Numbered from the stretch's first letter, positions 34,556 to 44,034 are shown. The stretch: 64,000 nucleotides of DNA from an uncultured Bacteroidia bacterium (GCA_902785575.1 CACZZF010000005.1:1-64000); one strand, 5' to 3'. Notes: generated by a model not told the origin, from the letters alone. Translations and numbers: made by a program.

Positions 34556-35467
34556 ATGAGTAAGATACAAGGTCTTGTCTGCGCACCGTTCACGGCGTTC
34601 GATGCGCAGGGTAGTGTAGATTTGGCCAAAGTTTCCCTCCAGGCGAAGTTTTATAAAGACAACGGGGTGTCCGGAGTGTTCGCTTGCGGCACAACTGGTG
34701 AAGGATCATCCCTCACCATGCCTGAGAAGAAAGTTCTGTTCAAAGAGTGGGCAGGCCAAAGGAGCGAAGGGTTCGCCGTGATAGGTTTTCTTGGCGGGAC
34801 AAGTCTCGAGGATTGCAAGGATCTCGCGAGATACGCCAGGGAAGTTGGCCTGGACGCTGTGGCTATGACCGCTCCTTATTATCAGAGACCAGCCTCTGTC
34901 AAGGATTTGGCGCTGGCTGTGGCTGAGGTGGCTTCAGCGGTTCCTGACATGCCTTTCTATTTTTACCATATTCCGGTCATAACAAAGGTCGCTTTCCCTA
35001 TGATCCGGTTCCTGGAGATAGTGGATGGGTTGATTCCCAACTTCGCCGGTATCAAGTACACGGATGAGAACATGATGGACTACCAACAGTGCCTGGAGTT
35101 CGGTAACCGTAAGTACAACATCATGTGGGGCAGGGATGAGATGCTGCTGGAGGCTCTATCCATTGGTGCCAGAACCTTTGTCGGAAGCACTTATGGCTAT
35201 ATGGCTCCCATATATCACGCTATCACTGAGGCGTTTGACTCCGGGAATATGGTCAAGGCCGCGTCACTCCAGTTCGAGGCTGTCAAGCTGATAACCCTGC
35301 TGGACAAGTATGGCAGTGGGTGTGGTAAAGCGTACATGAAGGCTGCCGGAATGGATCTCGGCCCTTGCCGCAGGCCTCTCAACACAATGGATGATAATAA
35401 TTATAAGGCTTTCCTTGAAGAATTGTCTGGAACAGCGTTCGGTGAATTCAAGAATATCTTAAAATAA
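34556..35467 (+). CDS. nanA: N-acetylneuraminate lyase
   Basis: 303 residues, DapA-type class I aldolase barrel. GTTGEGSSLT binds the carboxylate, YFYHIP carries the proton-relay Tyr, and Lys in FAGIKYTDENMMDY forms the Schiff base. Context decides among DapA relatives: the next gene fuses a sialic acid mutarotase-like propeller with a sodium symporter, the usual nan partner set. It would cleave Neu5Ac to ManNAc and pyruvate. The downstream gene begins at the base after its stop codon. Confidence 0.88.
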   Translation: MSKIQGLVCAPFTAFDAQGSVDLAKVSLQAKFYKDNGVSGVFACGTTGEGSSLTMPEKKVLFKEWAGQRSEGFAVIGFLGGTSLEDCKDLARYAREVGLDAVAMTAPYYQRPASVKDLALAVAEVASAVPDMPFYFYHIPVITKVAFPMIRFLEIVDGLIPNFAGIKYTDENMMDYQQCLEFGNRKYNIMWGRDEMLLEALSIGARTFVGSTYGYMAPIYHAITEAFDSGNMVKAASLQFEAVKLITLLDKYGSGCGKAYMKAAGMDLGPCRRPLNTMDDNNYKAFLEELSGTAFGEFKNILK

Positions 35468-37993
35468 ATGAACCGTCGCCTGGCATTCTTTATCGCCTTG
35501 CTGGCTATCCTGGTCTCCTGCTCGTCTTCAAGACAGGCGGGAGACCATGGGAATAGCGGCCTAGCTCTCACCAGTGTCGAGGACCTCGTATGGGAGTCGA
35601 CCGTGCTTCCGCCATCTCCATCGGACACCGCAGGTAATCTTGGTCTTGCCGGGGTCTACTCCGGAATGATAGGTGACCGCCTTGTGGTCGCCGGTGGAGC
35701 GAATTTCCCGGATGGCCTTCCTTCAGCTGGTGGACCTAAGGTCTGGTATTCAGATGTTTACGTCCAGGATCCAGAAGCCGGGTGGCGTTGTTGGCCGGGC
35801 GTTCTAGGAAAGGAATCCGCTTACGGAGTCACTGTCCCTCACGATGGGGGATTGCTCCTGATTGGTGGATGCCGAGCCGAGGAGTGCCTGTCCGAGATTC
35901 GTTTTTTGAAGTTGGATCCGGACGGCAAGCCGGTTGTTGAGGATTGGGGTACCCTTCCGCTTCCGCTTTCCAATATGGCGGGTGGGCAGATCGGCTCCCA
36001 AGTCTATCTCGCGGGCGGAATATCCTCAATGGGACCTGATCAGGAGGCGTTGGACGTGTTCCTCTGCCTCGACTTGAGGACTCGACAGACTAAGAGTCTC
36101 CCTTGGCCGGATGCTCCGGCGAGGGCTTTCGCGGTCGGGGTGGTCCAGAGCGACGGGCTGGACAATTGCTTTTATCTTTTCAGCGGAAGGAATTACCGAG
36201 GTGATTCTCCCTGGCAAGTCCTTGACGACGGATGGGCCTGGAATCCCCGCCTGGGAGAGTGGAAGACTGTGAAGGGTGAATTCCCGGTCATGGCCGGTTG
36301 CGCTGTCCCGTTTGGCACGAACCATATTTTGTTCGCTGGAGGCAGAAGTGAGAATCCCGCCATTCCCGATAATGTTCTAAGGCTATATCACACAGTTACT
36401 TCCACTATGCTGACCGTGCCAGTGGAAGATCAAGTGCTGCCTGTCACTACCAATATCCTGCGGGATGGTGATTCTTTCATTATCTGCAGTGGCGAGGTGG
36501 CTCCGGGAGTGCGTACTCCAGTCATATTACGTGGGGAGATCAGAAGCCATATCAGAAGGATGGGGTGGCTGGATATCGTGGTGATATTCCTATATTTCGC
36601 CGTCCTCGCCTGGATGGGCTGGTTCTTCTCCAAACGGCAGAAAAGCACCGATGACTATTTCAAAGGAGGCGGGAGGATCCCATGGCCGATAGTTGGCTTG
36701 AGCATATTCGGAACCACTTTGTCCGCGATTACTTTCATGTCCATTCCGGCGAAGACTTACGCCACTGATTGGAGCTATCTCCTTTTCAATTTCGGGATCG
36801 TGCTGGTGGTGCCGTTCATCACCCTTCTTTTCATTCCTAAGTTCAGGAGTCTCGGCGTAACCACTGCCTACGAATATCTTGAGAAGCGTTTCAGCCCCTT
36901 CGTCAGGGTTCTTTGCAGCCTGTCGTTCATATTATACCAAGTCGGTAGGATGGGTGTCGTGTTGCTGCTACCCTCCATCGCCCTGAATATTGTGACGGGG
37001 TTCGATATCTTCGCTTGTATCGCGTTGATGGGTGTGCTGGCGCTCGTTTACACATATATGGGCGGAATCGAGGCTGTGGCCTGGACAGACGCCCTTCAGG
37101 TCGTGGTACTGATCGGAGCAGCACTAGCGGTCGTATTCAGCATCGCTGGAGCCACACCAGGTTCATTCCCGGCTCTTGTCTCGACAGCGGCCACCGACGG
37201 AAAGTTCTCTCTCGGATCGCTTCATTTCGACCTTAGGCAAACTACAGTCTGTACAGTGTTGATAGCCACTGTGTTCACGAATATCACCACCTACGGGACT
37301 GACCAGACTGTCGTGCAGAGGTACTTGACCACAAGCACCGAGAAACAGGCACGTAAGAGTGTCTATACCAACGCCTTCCTGAGTGTGCCGGCCACCTTGC
37401 TCTTTTTCTTTGTGGGCACGGCTATATATGTTTTCTTCAAGATGCATCCCTCGGAGTTGAGCATGGGTGTGAACGACCCTGACGCCATCCTGCCATGGTA
37501 CGTCAGCCTCCATATCCCTACTGGCGCGCTTGGCCTGGTTATCGCCGGCATCTTCGCCGCCGCGATGTCGACTTTGAGTGCGTCTATGAACTCCGCCGCG
37601 ACCGCCTACGTGACCGATATCCATTCCAAACTCAAGAATGGAGCCGCCTCACTTAAGACCGCCAAGACCGCTACTCTCCTGATCGGTGCGATCGGCATCT
37701 GTTTCGCCCTTATGATGGCGACCTGGGATGTGAAATCCCTTTGGGATGAGTTCTCAAAGATCCTCGGCATTTTGCTCGGAGGACTCGGAGGGCTTTTCCT
37801 CCTCGGTTTCCTCTGCCCGAAGGCCAATTCGACAGGGGCTGTCGCCGGGCTTCTGACCGGCGTGGCCGTACAATTGGTTGTCACACGGTTCCAGATGGTT
37901 CATCTGCTCTTGTACTCTTCCGTAGGGTTTGTGACATGCTTTGTCATAGGCTTGGTGGTCAGCCTCATATTCCATCGGAAGGGAAATGGCTAA
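35468..37993 (+). CDS. Fusion of sialic acid mutarotase-like Kelch domain with SSS sodium symporter
   Basis: 841 residues. A lipoprotein-type signal (ILVSC, Cys18) is followed by a six-bladed Kelch-like propeller (~45-355; repeats such as GGANFPDGLPSAGGPKVWY, LLLIGGCRAEE, QVYLAGGISS, LFAGGRSE) similar to the cyclically permuted NanM mutarotases. Then comes a complete sodium:solute symporter (~365-840; MGWFFSKRQKSTDDYFKGGGRIPW, GTTLSAITFMSIPAK, YMGGIEAVAWTDALQ, TNITTYGTDQTVVQRYL, AAAMSTLSASMNSAATAY). The propeller would sit in the periplasm and convert alpha- to beta-sialic acid at the transporter mouth. Both parts look intact. It directly follows nanA. The lipid anchor may be retained or act as the first membrane segment. 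Confidence 0.88.
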   Translation: MNRRLAFFIALLAILVSCSSSRQAGDHGNSGLALTSVEDLVWESTVLPPSPSDTAGNLGLAGVYSGMIGDRLVVAGGANFPDGLPSAGGPKVWYSDVYVQDPEAGWRCWPGVLGKESAYGVTVPHDGGLLLIGGCRAEECLSEIRFLKLDPDGKPVVEDWGTLPLPLSNMAGGQIGSQVYLAGGISSMGPDQEALDVFLCLDLRTRQTKSLPWPDAPARAFAVGVVQSDGLDNCFYLFSGRNYRGDSPWQVLDDGWAWNPRLGEWKTVKGEFPVMAGCAVPFGTNHILFAGGRSENPAIPDNVLRLYHTVTSTMLTVPVEDQVLPVTTNILRDGDSFIICSGEVAPGVRTPVILRGEIRSHIRRMGWLDIVVIFLYFAVLAWMGWFFSKRQKSTDDYFKGGGRIPWPIVGLSIFGTTLSAITFMSIPAKTYATDWSYLLFNFGIVLVVPFITLLFIPKFRSLGVTTAYEYLEKRFSPFVRVLCSLSFILYQVGRMGVVLLLPSIALNIVTGFDIFACIALMGVLALVYTYMGGIEAVAWTDALQVVVLIGAALAVVFSIAGATPGSFPALVSTAATDGKFSLGSLHFDLRQTTVCTVLIATVFTNITTYGTDQTVVQRYLTTSTEKQARKSVYTNAFLSVPATLLFFFVGTAIYVFFKMHPSELSMGVNDPDAILPWYVSLHIPTGALGLVIAGIFAAAMSTLSASMNSAATAYVTDIHSKLKNGAASLKTAKTATLLIGAIGICFALMMATWDVKSLWDEFSKILGILLGGLGGLFLLGFLCPKANSTGAVAGLLTGVAVQLVVTRFQMVHLLLYSSVGFVTCFVIGLVVSLIFHRKGNG

Positions 37994-38035
37994 GCGGCTT
38001 TTTTTTCTTATATTCGCGGAATAGACTATATGTGT

Positions 38036-38698
38036 ATGGAAGCTAACGACAACTCTATAAAGCTTTATTACAATACCGAGAGGGAGAAACTCCAGATGCC
38101 CGAGTATGGCCGTAATGTGCTGATCATGGTCGAGCAGCTGAGGGCTATTCCTGACAAGACCAAGCGCAGTGAGCAGGCAAGGGCCGTGGTGAAGGTCATG
38201 GAGACCTTGAACCAGCAGGTTCACCAGCAGGAAAATTATGAGCAAAAGCTCTGGGACCATCTCTACATGATCGCCGGTTACGACCTTGACATCGATTCCC
38301 CGTATCCTGCCCCTCTACCTGAGGCGAAGGCCGCCCGTCCTATGGTCATTCCTCTTGACAAGGCTCCCGTGAAAGCCAACCACTATGGCCGCAATATAGA
38401 GAGCATAATCGACCTTATCGCCGGAGAACCGGAAGGGGAGGTCAAGACCGCTATGATCCGCTCCCTTGCCATTTACATGCGCCAGCAGTATCTGATTTGG
38501 AACAAGGACAGTGTCGCTGACGAGACGATATTCTCGGACATAGAGAAACTATCTGATTATAGGATAAAGGTTCCTGAGGGGATTGAGTTGGGCAAGGTGT
38601 CTGGTGACTCCAATTTCAACCGTCCCGGCCTCAATCTCGGCATGAACGGGCAGAACCGCAAGGGTGGTAAGAAAAACAACAGGAAAAACAGGAAGTAG
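38036..38698 (+). CDS. DUF4290 family protein
   Basis: 220 residues from ATG 38036 (ATG 38030 is in frame, two codons earlier). LYYNTEREKLQMPEYGRNV and the second block ANHYGRNIESIIDLIA are diagnostic of DUF4290, a helical cytoplasmic family nearly confined to Bacteroidota. The tail is Lys/Asn/Gly-rich (GGKKNNRKNRK), suggesting nucleic acid or ribosome contact. No function is established. TATATTCG at 38009-38016 may be its -7 box. ftsK starts 2 bases after its stop. Confidence 0.85.
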   Translation: MEANDNSIKLYYNTEREKLQMPEYGRNVLIMVEQLRAIPDKTKRSEQARAVVKVMETLNQQVHQQENYEQKLWDHLYMIAGYDLDIDSPYPAPLPEAKAARPMVIPLDKAPVKANHYGRNIESIIDLIAGEPEGEVKTAMIRSLAIYMRQQYLIWNKDSVADETIFSDIEKLSDYRIKVPEGIELGKVSGDSNFNRPGLNLGMNGQNRKGGKKNNRKNRK

Positions 38699-38700
38699 CT

Positions 38701-41199
38701 ATGCGCAGGTTGTGGAGAGACATGGATGATGACGACAAGGCGAGACTGGTAAAGACTACCGGTCTCATCGTGGCGGCATTCACACTGTTCACTCTTCTCG
38801 CCACTCTGTCCTATCTCTTCACATGGAAGGTGGATCAGAGCGCCTTGGCCGCTCCTGTCGCTGACAAATCTGTGAAAATCAGCAATTTCGCAGGAAAGTT
38901 AGGTTATAAATGGGCCAATCTTCTGGTCCGGGAGTGGTTCGGTCTCGGCAGCCTTGCGTTGGTGCTGATCCTTTTTGCCGTTTCGGCTCGTCTGCTCCTC
39001 CAAAGGTGGCATTACTCGATGACCAGGACAATTCTGCTGACTGTCTCGGGAGCCCTTGTGGCGTCGTTCCTGCTGGCGTTCATCTCTGATTTGGCCGGTT
39101 GGGGCAATGTGTTTGGCGGGGGACTCGGGGGCGAGTGCGGCGAGACTGTTGTCAGCTGGTCCCGAAACCTTTTCGGATCCATTATCACCGCCATATTGCT
39201 TCTGCTTCTTCTCGCCCTTTGGCTTTTCTTCGCCAGCGACAAGTTCAGGTATTGGCTTGATTCTTTGGGACAGGTCAAAGAGCCGGAAAATCCGGAAATT
39301 TCTGGACCGGTCAGCCACCTGCCCTCGTCCGAGTCCGTCCTCGCTTCGCCGCGGCCGAGTACGGCCGATGGGCAGTGGCATGACCGGCACGACTCAATCG
39401 TGACTCCCGTCCCGGGGGCAGACGGTAGCTCAGATGCCTCGCTTCGCTCGGCCCCACCGCTCGCGTCGCCAAGCGACGCTCCAGTCCCCCCGCTTACCGT
39501 GCCGAGGGTGACAGGATCTGATTCTGCCGTCTCCCCCGGGACGAAGAGCAAAGATTCTAAAGATCCGGAACAAGAGACTTCATTGGAGATAATCAAGGGA
39601 GAGGAACTGTCTACCGAGATCACGCGAGAACTGGAGCCGATCAATGTCCGGGACGAGCTTCCCAGATATGAGTTCCCTTCGCTGGAGTTGCTTGAGGAAT
39701 ATTCGACAGGCCGCCACGAAGTCTCTGAGGAAGAGCTGGCCAGAAACAACAACAAGATCCGGGCGACTCTCGAGAATTACCGTATCCAGATCAACGACGT
39801 CAAAGCAATCGTCGGACCGACTGTGACCTTGTATAAAGTCTATCCCGCTCCTGGAGTCAAGATAGCTGAGATAAAGAAACTGCAGGAGGATATCGGTATG
39901 TACCTCCACGCCAGGGGAGTCCGTGTCGTGACACTGACAGACTCAGTTGGTATCGAGGTGGCGAATGACAAGCCTTCCATAGTGCCGATGCGCGCTGTCC
40001 TGAATGACAACGCTTTCAGGGAGAGCAAGGCGGAACTGCCTATCGCTATCGGTTACACAATCCATCAGAAAGTCAAGGTCTTTGACTTGGCTGACGCTCC
40101 CCATCTGCTTGTGGCGGGTGCCACAAAACAGGGTAAGTCTGTGGGTCTGAACGCGATGGTGGCGTCGTTGTTATATTCAAAGCATCCTTCGGAGCTGAAG
40201 TTTGTCTTCATAGACCCGAAGATGGTCGAGTTCTCGCACTATGGCCGTCTGCTTCATCATTATCTGGCGGTGATGCCTTGCAATGATGAAAGGGACGAGC
40301 AGGAAAATGCCATTGTCAAGAAATCCGACAAGGCCGAGAAGGTCTTGAAGGCTCTCGTGGCCGAGATGGAGCAGCGCTATGAATTGCTAAGCAAGGCTTA
40401 TGTGCCTAATATCAAGCAATATAACGAGAAATACAAGGAACGTCATCTTCTTCCTACGGATGGCCACAGGTTCCTTCCTTATATCGTGACGATTGTTGAT
40501 GAGTATGCCGACCTTACAATGTCTGTCGGCGGCGGTGGAGACGCCAAGGCGATGGCCAGAAGCATTTCCACATCCATCATCCGACTCGCCCAGAAGGGTA
40601 GGGCAGCGGGTATTCATATTGTACTGGCGACCCAAAGGCCTTCCGTTGACGTCATCACCGGTCTGATCAAAGCCAACTTCCCGACCAGAATCGCCTTCAG
40701 GGTAATCTCCAGGATAGATTCCTCCACGATTCTCGATTCTCCTGGCGCCGAGAAACTAATCGGAAGGGGCGACATGCTCTATTATGCCGGGGTCGAGATG
40801 GAAAGGGTCCAGTGCGCCCTGATCGACAGTGACGAGATCAGCAGGCTGACCGAGTTCATCGGTGCCCAGCAAGGCTATAAGAAGAGCTACAACACTCCAT
40901 ATTACCTTCCTGATGTCGAAGAATCCACCGAGGAAGGATCAGGCGGTCTGGTTGATATGAAGAATCTTGACGAGCGCTTCGAAGAGGCTGCAAGGATGAT
41001 CGTCATCAACCAAAGGGGCTCCACTTCCGATCTCCAGAGACGTTTGGGAATGGGTTATGCCAAGGCTGGGCGAGTCATGGACCAGCTCGAGGCGGCTGGC
41101 GTCGTTGGACCTCAGTCTGGATCCAAACCTCGTGAGGTCCTTATCGGTAGCCTTGATGAGCTGGAAAAGGTCCTGGAGTCCTTCAGGAACCAGCAGTAG
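38701..41199 (+). CDS. ftsK: DNA translocase FtsK/SpoIIIE
   Basis: 832 residues. Four to five N-terminal membrane helices (~15-185), a low-complexity linker (~190-330), then the motor: alpha domain (~340-440), RecA-like beta domain with Walker A GATKQGKSVG (~472) and Walker B VTIVDEYADL, and a C-terminal gamma winged helix (~760-830; MIVINQRGSTSDLQRRLGMGYAKAGRVMDQLEAAG) that reads chromosome-polarity sequences. It couples chromosome dimer resolution with division at the septum. Two hairpin-forming, GC-rich repeats are embedded in the linker, encoding Pro/Ser/Asp-rich sequence unlike the rest of the protein. lolA follows 36 bases later. Confidence 0.95.
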   Translation: MRRLWRDMDDDDKARLVKTTGLIVAAFTLFTLLATLSYLFTWKVDQSALAAPVADKSVKISNFAGKLGYKWANLLVREWFGLGSLALVLILFAVSARLLLQRWHYSMTRTILLTVSGALVASFLLAFISDLAGWGNVFGGGLGGECGETVVSWSRNLFGSIITAILLLLLLALWLFFASDKFRYWLDSLGQVKEPENPEISGPVSHLPSSESVLASPRPSTADGQWHDRHDSIVTPVPGADGSSDASLRSAPPLASPSDAPVPPLTVPRVTGSDSAVSPGTKSKDSKDPEQETSLEIIKGEELSTEITRELEPINVRDELPRYEFPSLELLEEYSTGRHEVSEEELARNNNKIRATLENYRIQINDVKAIVGPTVTLYKVYPAPGVKIAEIKKLQEDIGMYLHARGVRVVTLTDSVGIEVANDKPSIVPMRAVLNDNAFRESKAELPIAIGYTIHQKVKVFDLADAPHLLVAGATKQGKSVGLNAMVASLLYSKHPSELKFVFIDPKMVEFSHYGRLLHHYLAVMPCNDERDEQENAIVKKSDKAEKVLKALVAEMEQRYELLSKAYVPNIKQYNEKYKERHLLPTDGHRFLPYIVTIVDEYADLTMSVGGGGDAKAMARSISTSIIRLAQKGRAAGIHIVLATQRPSVDVITGLIKANFPTRIAFRVISRIDSSTILDSPGAEKLIGRGDMLYYAGVEMERVQCALIDSDEISRLTEFIGAQQGYKKSYNTPYYLPDVEESTEEGSGGLVDMKNLDERFEEAARMIVINQRGSTSDLQRRLGMGYAKAGRVMDQLEAAGVVGPQSGSKPREVLIGSLDELEKVLESFRNQQ
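39307..39387 (+). repeat. Palindromic coding element, copy in ftsK (first)
   Basis: 39307-39324 pairs with 39370-39387 (about 17 bp with two single-base bulges). The loop region includes a 33-nt core at 39334-39366 that is 29/33 identical to the reverse complement of 44773-44805 in truB; all four differences are transitions. It is translated in frame as part of the FtsK linker. Confidence 0.7.
39417..39503 (+). repeat. Related palindromic segment in ftsK (second)
   Basis: Arms 39417-39429 and 39492-39503 pair with small bulges (~11 bp). The interior repeats the CTCGCTTCGCT-CGGCC core in shortened form at 39438-39453 and contains a perfect 7-bp hairpin (39463-39469 with 39473-39479). Weaker than the first copy; it may be a decayed relative. 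Confidence 0.45.
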
Positions 41200-41235
41200 G
41201 CTTCTGGCACAACTTGTGCAATCTTGTGTTTTATC

Positions 41236-41883
41236 ATGAGAAAGACCATCATCATACTGGCCGCGTTACTGGCCGCATCTGTATGCGCGGATGCCAAGAG
41301 CAAGATCCTTGAGAGGTTTATCGACAAGGTCTCATCCTCGCTTGTGTCGTTTGATTATTCCTTCTCGCTTCAGTCCTCAAAGTCCAAGGCGAAGATGACC
41401 GGGGAAGGGAATGTCAAGATACAGGGGAACTCTTTCATGCTGGAGGGCAACGGGCTCGAGGTCTGGTGCGATGGTTCCACCCGCTGGACGGTTGACCGTA
41501 TGTCAGAAGAGGCTCTCGTTGAATATGTTGACGATTCCGCTGACAGCTACGCCACCAATCCGGCCTTGATGATATCCGCTGTGGACTCCGCTTTCACTGA
41601 GGTCTCCTCGGGAGCCTCCAAGTTCCAAGGCAAGGTGGCAGACGAGTCTGTCTTGTCACCGAAAGTCAAAGGGAAGTATTCGATGGACATCTCCCGGCTC
41701 AAACTTTTCTTCAAGACTGGAACGGCCGAATTGATCGGCGCTGAGGTGAAACTGAATGACGGTTCGGTCTCCGAGTTCGTCATCAAGAATCTCTCATATT
41801 CGGACAAGACCGAAAAGAAAGAGTCTTTCCGTTTTGACGAAAAGACCCTCGATAATTCCTATGTTATCACTGATTTGAGGTAA
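41236..41883 (+). CDS. lolA: LolA-like outer-membrane lipoprotein carrier
   Basis: 215 residues with a signal peptide (VCADAKS). The beta-rich body with GNVKIQGNSFMLEGNGLEVWCDGSTRWTVDRMSEEALVEYV follows LolA family architecture; the hydrophobic groove ferries lipoproteins across the periplasm. The region holding several lipoprotein genes gives a matching need. An ftsK-lolA pair is common in Bacteroidota. Start ATG 41236 gives a better signal peptide than the earlier in-frame codon. Confidence 0.85.
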   Translation: MRKTIIILAALLAASVCADAKSKILERFIDKVSSSLVSFDYSFSLQSSKSKAKMTGEGNVKIQGNSFMLEGNGLEVWCDGSTRWTVDRMSEEALVEYVDDSADSYATNPALMISAVDSAFTEVSSGASKFQGKVADESVLSPKVKGKYSMDISRLKLFFKTGTAELIGAEVKLNDGSVSEFVIKNLSYSDKTEKKESFRFDEKTLDNSYVITDLR

Positions 41884-41894
41884 CTCCCTTTTTA

Positions 41895-42881
41895 TCAGTC
41901 TTTGACGCATCTGACGGAGGCGAGGAAAGATCCCTTGTCTCCGTTTGAGCAGAATATGTCGTTCTTGGAGACGAAGATGTAGCGATACAACCCGTTCTCG
42001 CCGTTTTCGTCAGAAGTCCAGAAAGTGGCGTATTCATTGATTCCCACATATTTCCGTGTTCCTTCCTGGTCAATCGCATAGCCAATCGGCATCGCTGAGA
42101 ACTTGGCCTTGTTAGTGATCTTCACATCCGGCCAGAAAGTCCACATTTTGAATCCGTTGAAGTGGGCATCAGCCATTAAGGGACCCGCCGCGTCCGTGAA
42201 AGTCTCTCCTTTGCCAACGTTAGCTTCCGCGAGTGCGGCAAAATCAGCGTCAGAGGGCAGATGCCATCCTTCTGGACAGGCTGTCATCGCCTCGTTCCAG
42301 CTATACAACCTTCCGACCGCCTGGTCCATAGCCGGACTGTTCTCGTACGAGACACCGGAACCGGAATAATAAAGGTTGTTCTGCATCCAGACATTTCCTC
42401 CGGAGGTGGCGAGGTAATACACTCCACCATCCCTGGGATCAACTAATTTGACTGAGTCGGACTGGTAACCGGCACCAGTGATAGTGCCGTTGAGGGAAGC
42501 GTCGACAACAGTGAAGCTCTTTTCACAAGTAGAACCGTAGTAATCCTCCGCGAAAGCACCGGCTGTGATTGAGTAGGTTCCGATAGCCACTGGGGCTGAA
42601 ACTGTCCAGGAACCGTCCCCGGGACCTGTCTCTGTCTTCACCGTGTCTTTGGCGGTTTTCCACGAAGAGAACCAGTAGTATCCCAGATCCCCGGTGGGGT
42701 TTTTAACTCCTTGCGGGGTCAGTTTGAGCTCTTGGCCCAAGCTGACGAATTTTGGAATGTCGAAGGTGACCGATCCATCGAGATAAGGAAGGCCACCGCT
42801 TTCGCCATTGTCTTTGTGGCAAGAGGTGAGAACCGTCAGGATGACGGCCGAAAGTATGATTATTACGCTCTTAAACTTCAT
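41895..42881 (-). CDS. FISUMP-domain lipoprotein
   Basis: 328 residues from ATG 42881. Lipoprotein signal ends at the Cys in VLTSC. Residues ~25-130 form an Ig/PKD-like domain (FVSLGQELKLTPQG, GTYSITAGAFAED). The C-terminal ~190 residues match the Fibrobacter succinogenes major paralogous domain: VWMQNNLYYSG, GRLYSWNEAMTACPEGWHLPSDADFAAL, FWTSDENGENGLYRYIF and SVRCVKD. Members are surface lipoproteins of unknown, possibly carbohydrate-related, function. Convergent with lolA with an 11-base gap. Confidence 0.85.
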   Translation of the reverse strand: MKFKSVIIILSAVILTVLTSCHKDNGESGGLPYLDGSVTFDIPKFVSLGQELKLTPQGVKNPTGDLGYYWFSSWKTAKDTVKTETGPGDGSWTVSAPVAIGTYSITAGAFAEDYYGSTCEKSFTVVDASLNGTITGAGYQSDSVKLVDPRDGGVYYLATSGGNVWMQNNLYYSGSGVSYENSPAMDQAVGRLYSWNEAMTACPEGWHLPSDADFAALAEANVGKGETFTDAAGPLMADAHFNGFKMWTFWPDVKITNKAKFSAMPIGYAIDQEGTRKYVGINEYATFWTSDENGENGLYRYIFVSKNDIFCSNGDKGSFLASVRCVKD

Positions 42882-42995
42882 CTTGTTGTCTTGAACATGC
42901 AAATATCGCATAAAAAACGCAAAAACGGTATTCTTTCAACAAAAACCAGTCCATTGATGGCGATATTTCTCTCGCAAATGATTATTATTGCAAAG

Positions 42996-44018
42996 ATGAA
43001 ACGACTTTTTTCAGGAATATCATTCCTCTCGGTTTGCGTCGCCGCCTGTATATCACTGGGTTCCTGCTCGAAACAAGAACAGTATATCCAGTTGACCGGT
43101 TACGCTCAAGGCGGCACTTATTCAGTGAAGTTCAACAAGAAGGGGGTCAAGGTCAGCCAGGAGAAGATCCAGTTGGCTGTTGACTCTATCCTCACTTTGA
43201 TCGACACCACCTTGTCGGGATATAACAAAGGATCCCAGCTTAGCCGTTTCAATGCGGGTCTCCTGACGAGCCCGAACGAGATGTTCAAGGATATCTACGC
43301 CTTGTCAAGGAAGTTTTATGAGGAGACCGGAGGGGCCTTGGACGTGGCTTCAGCCCCGCTTTTTGACATCTGGGGCTTCGGATTCACTTCGGACCAGATG
43401 CCTTCTAAGGCGACCGTAGATAGCGTTCTGGCTGTCTGTGGGATGGATAATATGACCCCCGAGATGACCCCGACCGTTCCCGGGATGCGTCCGAAGCTCA
43501 ATTTCAACGCCATAGCCCAAGGTTACACTTCCGATAAGATCGCTGATTATCTCCACTCTCTCGGAGTCAAGGACATGCTGGTGGATATAGGCGAGATTTA
43601 TTGCGAGGGATATAACCCAAGGGGAGTGCCATGGTCAATCGGGATAGATCGTCCATTTGACGGTAATATGTCTCCTGGCGCTGATCTGGATGGTATTTGG
43701 CAAGGAGACGGCAGCGGGTGCGGTGTGGTGACATCGGGCAATTACCGGAAATATTATGAGAGGGACGGGAAAAAGTATTCCCACACCATAGACCCTCGTA
43801 CCGGTTATCCGGTCCAGCATAACCTTCTGAGCGCCACCATTGTTGCAAAGGATGCCGTCACGGCTGATGCCTATGCCACCTACTGTATGGTTATAGGCCT
43901 TGACGCCGCCAGGGAGTTTATCAACTCTAAAAAAGATGTCGAGGGATATCTGATTTATGATGATTCCGGAAATATGACGGAATGGGCGTCTTCTGGCTTC
44001 AAACTTGCAGGGAAATAG
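42996..44018 (+). CDS. apbE: FAD:protein FMN transferase
   Basis: 340 residues from ATG 42996, with a lipoprotein signal ending SLGSC. ApbE motifs: GGALDVASAPLFDIWGFG, NFNAIAQGYTSDKIADYL, VDIGEIYCEG, VTSGNYRKYY, HTIDPRTGYPV and VTADAYATYCMVIG (FAD and magnesium binding). It attaches FMN covalently to threonine in flavoproteins such as Nqr/Rnf subunits, outside the cytoplasmic membrane. A longer open frame starts upstream but runs antisense to the FISUMP gene and is not coding. A small lipoprotein gene follows 16 bases later. Confidence 0.94.
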   Translation: MKRLFSGISFLSVCVAACISLGSCSKQEQYIQLTGYAQGGTYSVKFNKKGVKVSQEKIQLAVDSILTLIDTTLSGYNKGSQLSRFNAGLLTSPNEMFKDIYALSRKFYEETGGALDVASAPLFDIWGFGFTSDQMPSKATVDSVLAVCGMDNMTPEMTPTVPGMRPKLNFNAIAQGYTSDKIADYLHSLGVKDMLVDIGEIYCEGYNPRGVPWSIGIDRPFDGNMSPGADLDGIWQGDGSGCGVVTSGNYRKYYERDGKKYSHTIDPRTGYPVQHNLLSATIVAKDAVTADAYATYCMVIGLDAAREFINSKKDVEGYLIYDDSGNMTEWASSGFKLAGK

Positions 44019-44034
44019 CCGGATATCATTGAAG

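Noticed and set aside
42711..42995. N-terminal extension of ApbE by 95 codons
   Set aside because: It runs antisense to the FISUMP lipoprotein start and would bury the lipoprotein signal peptide of ApbE.
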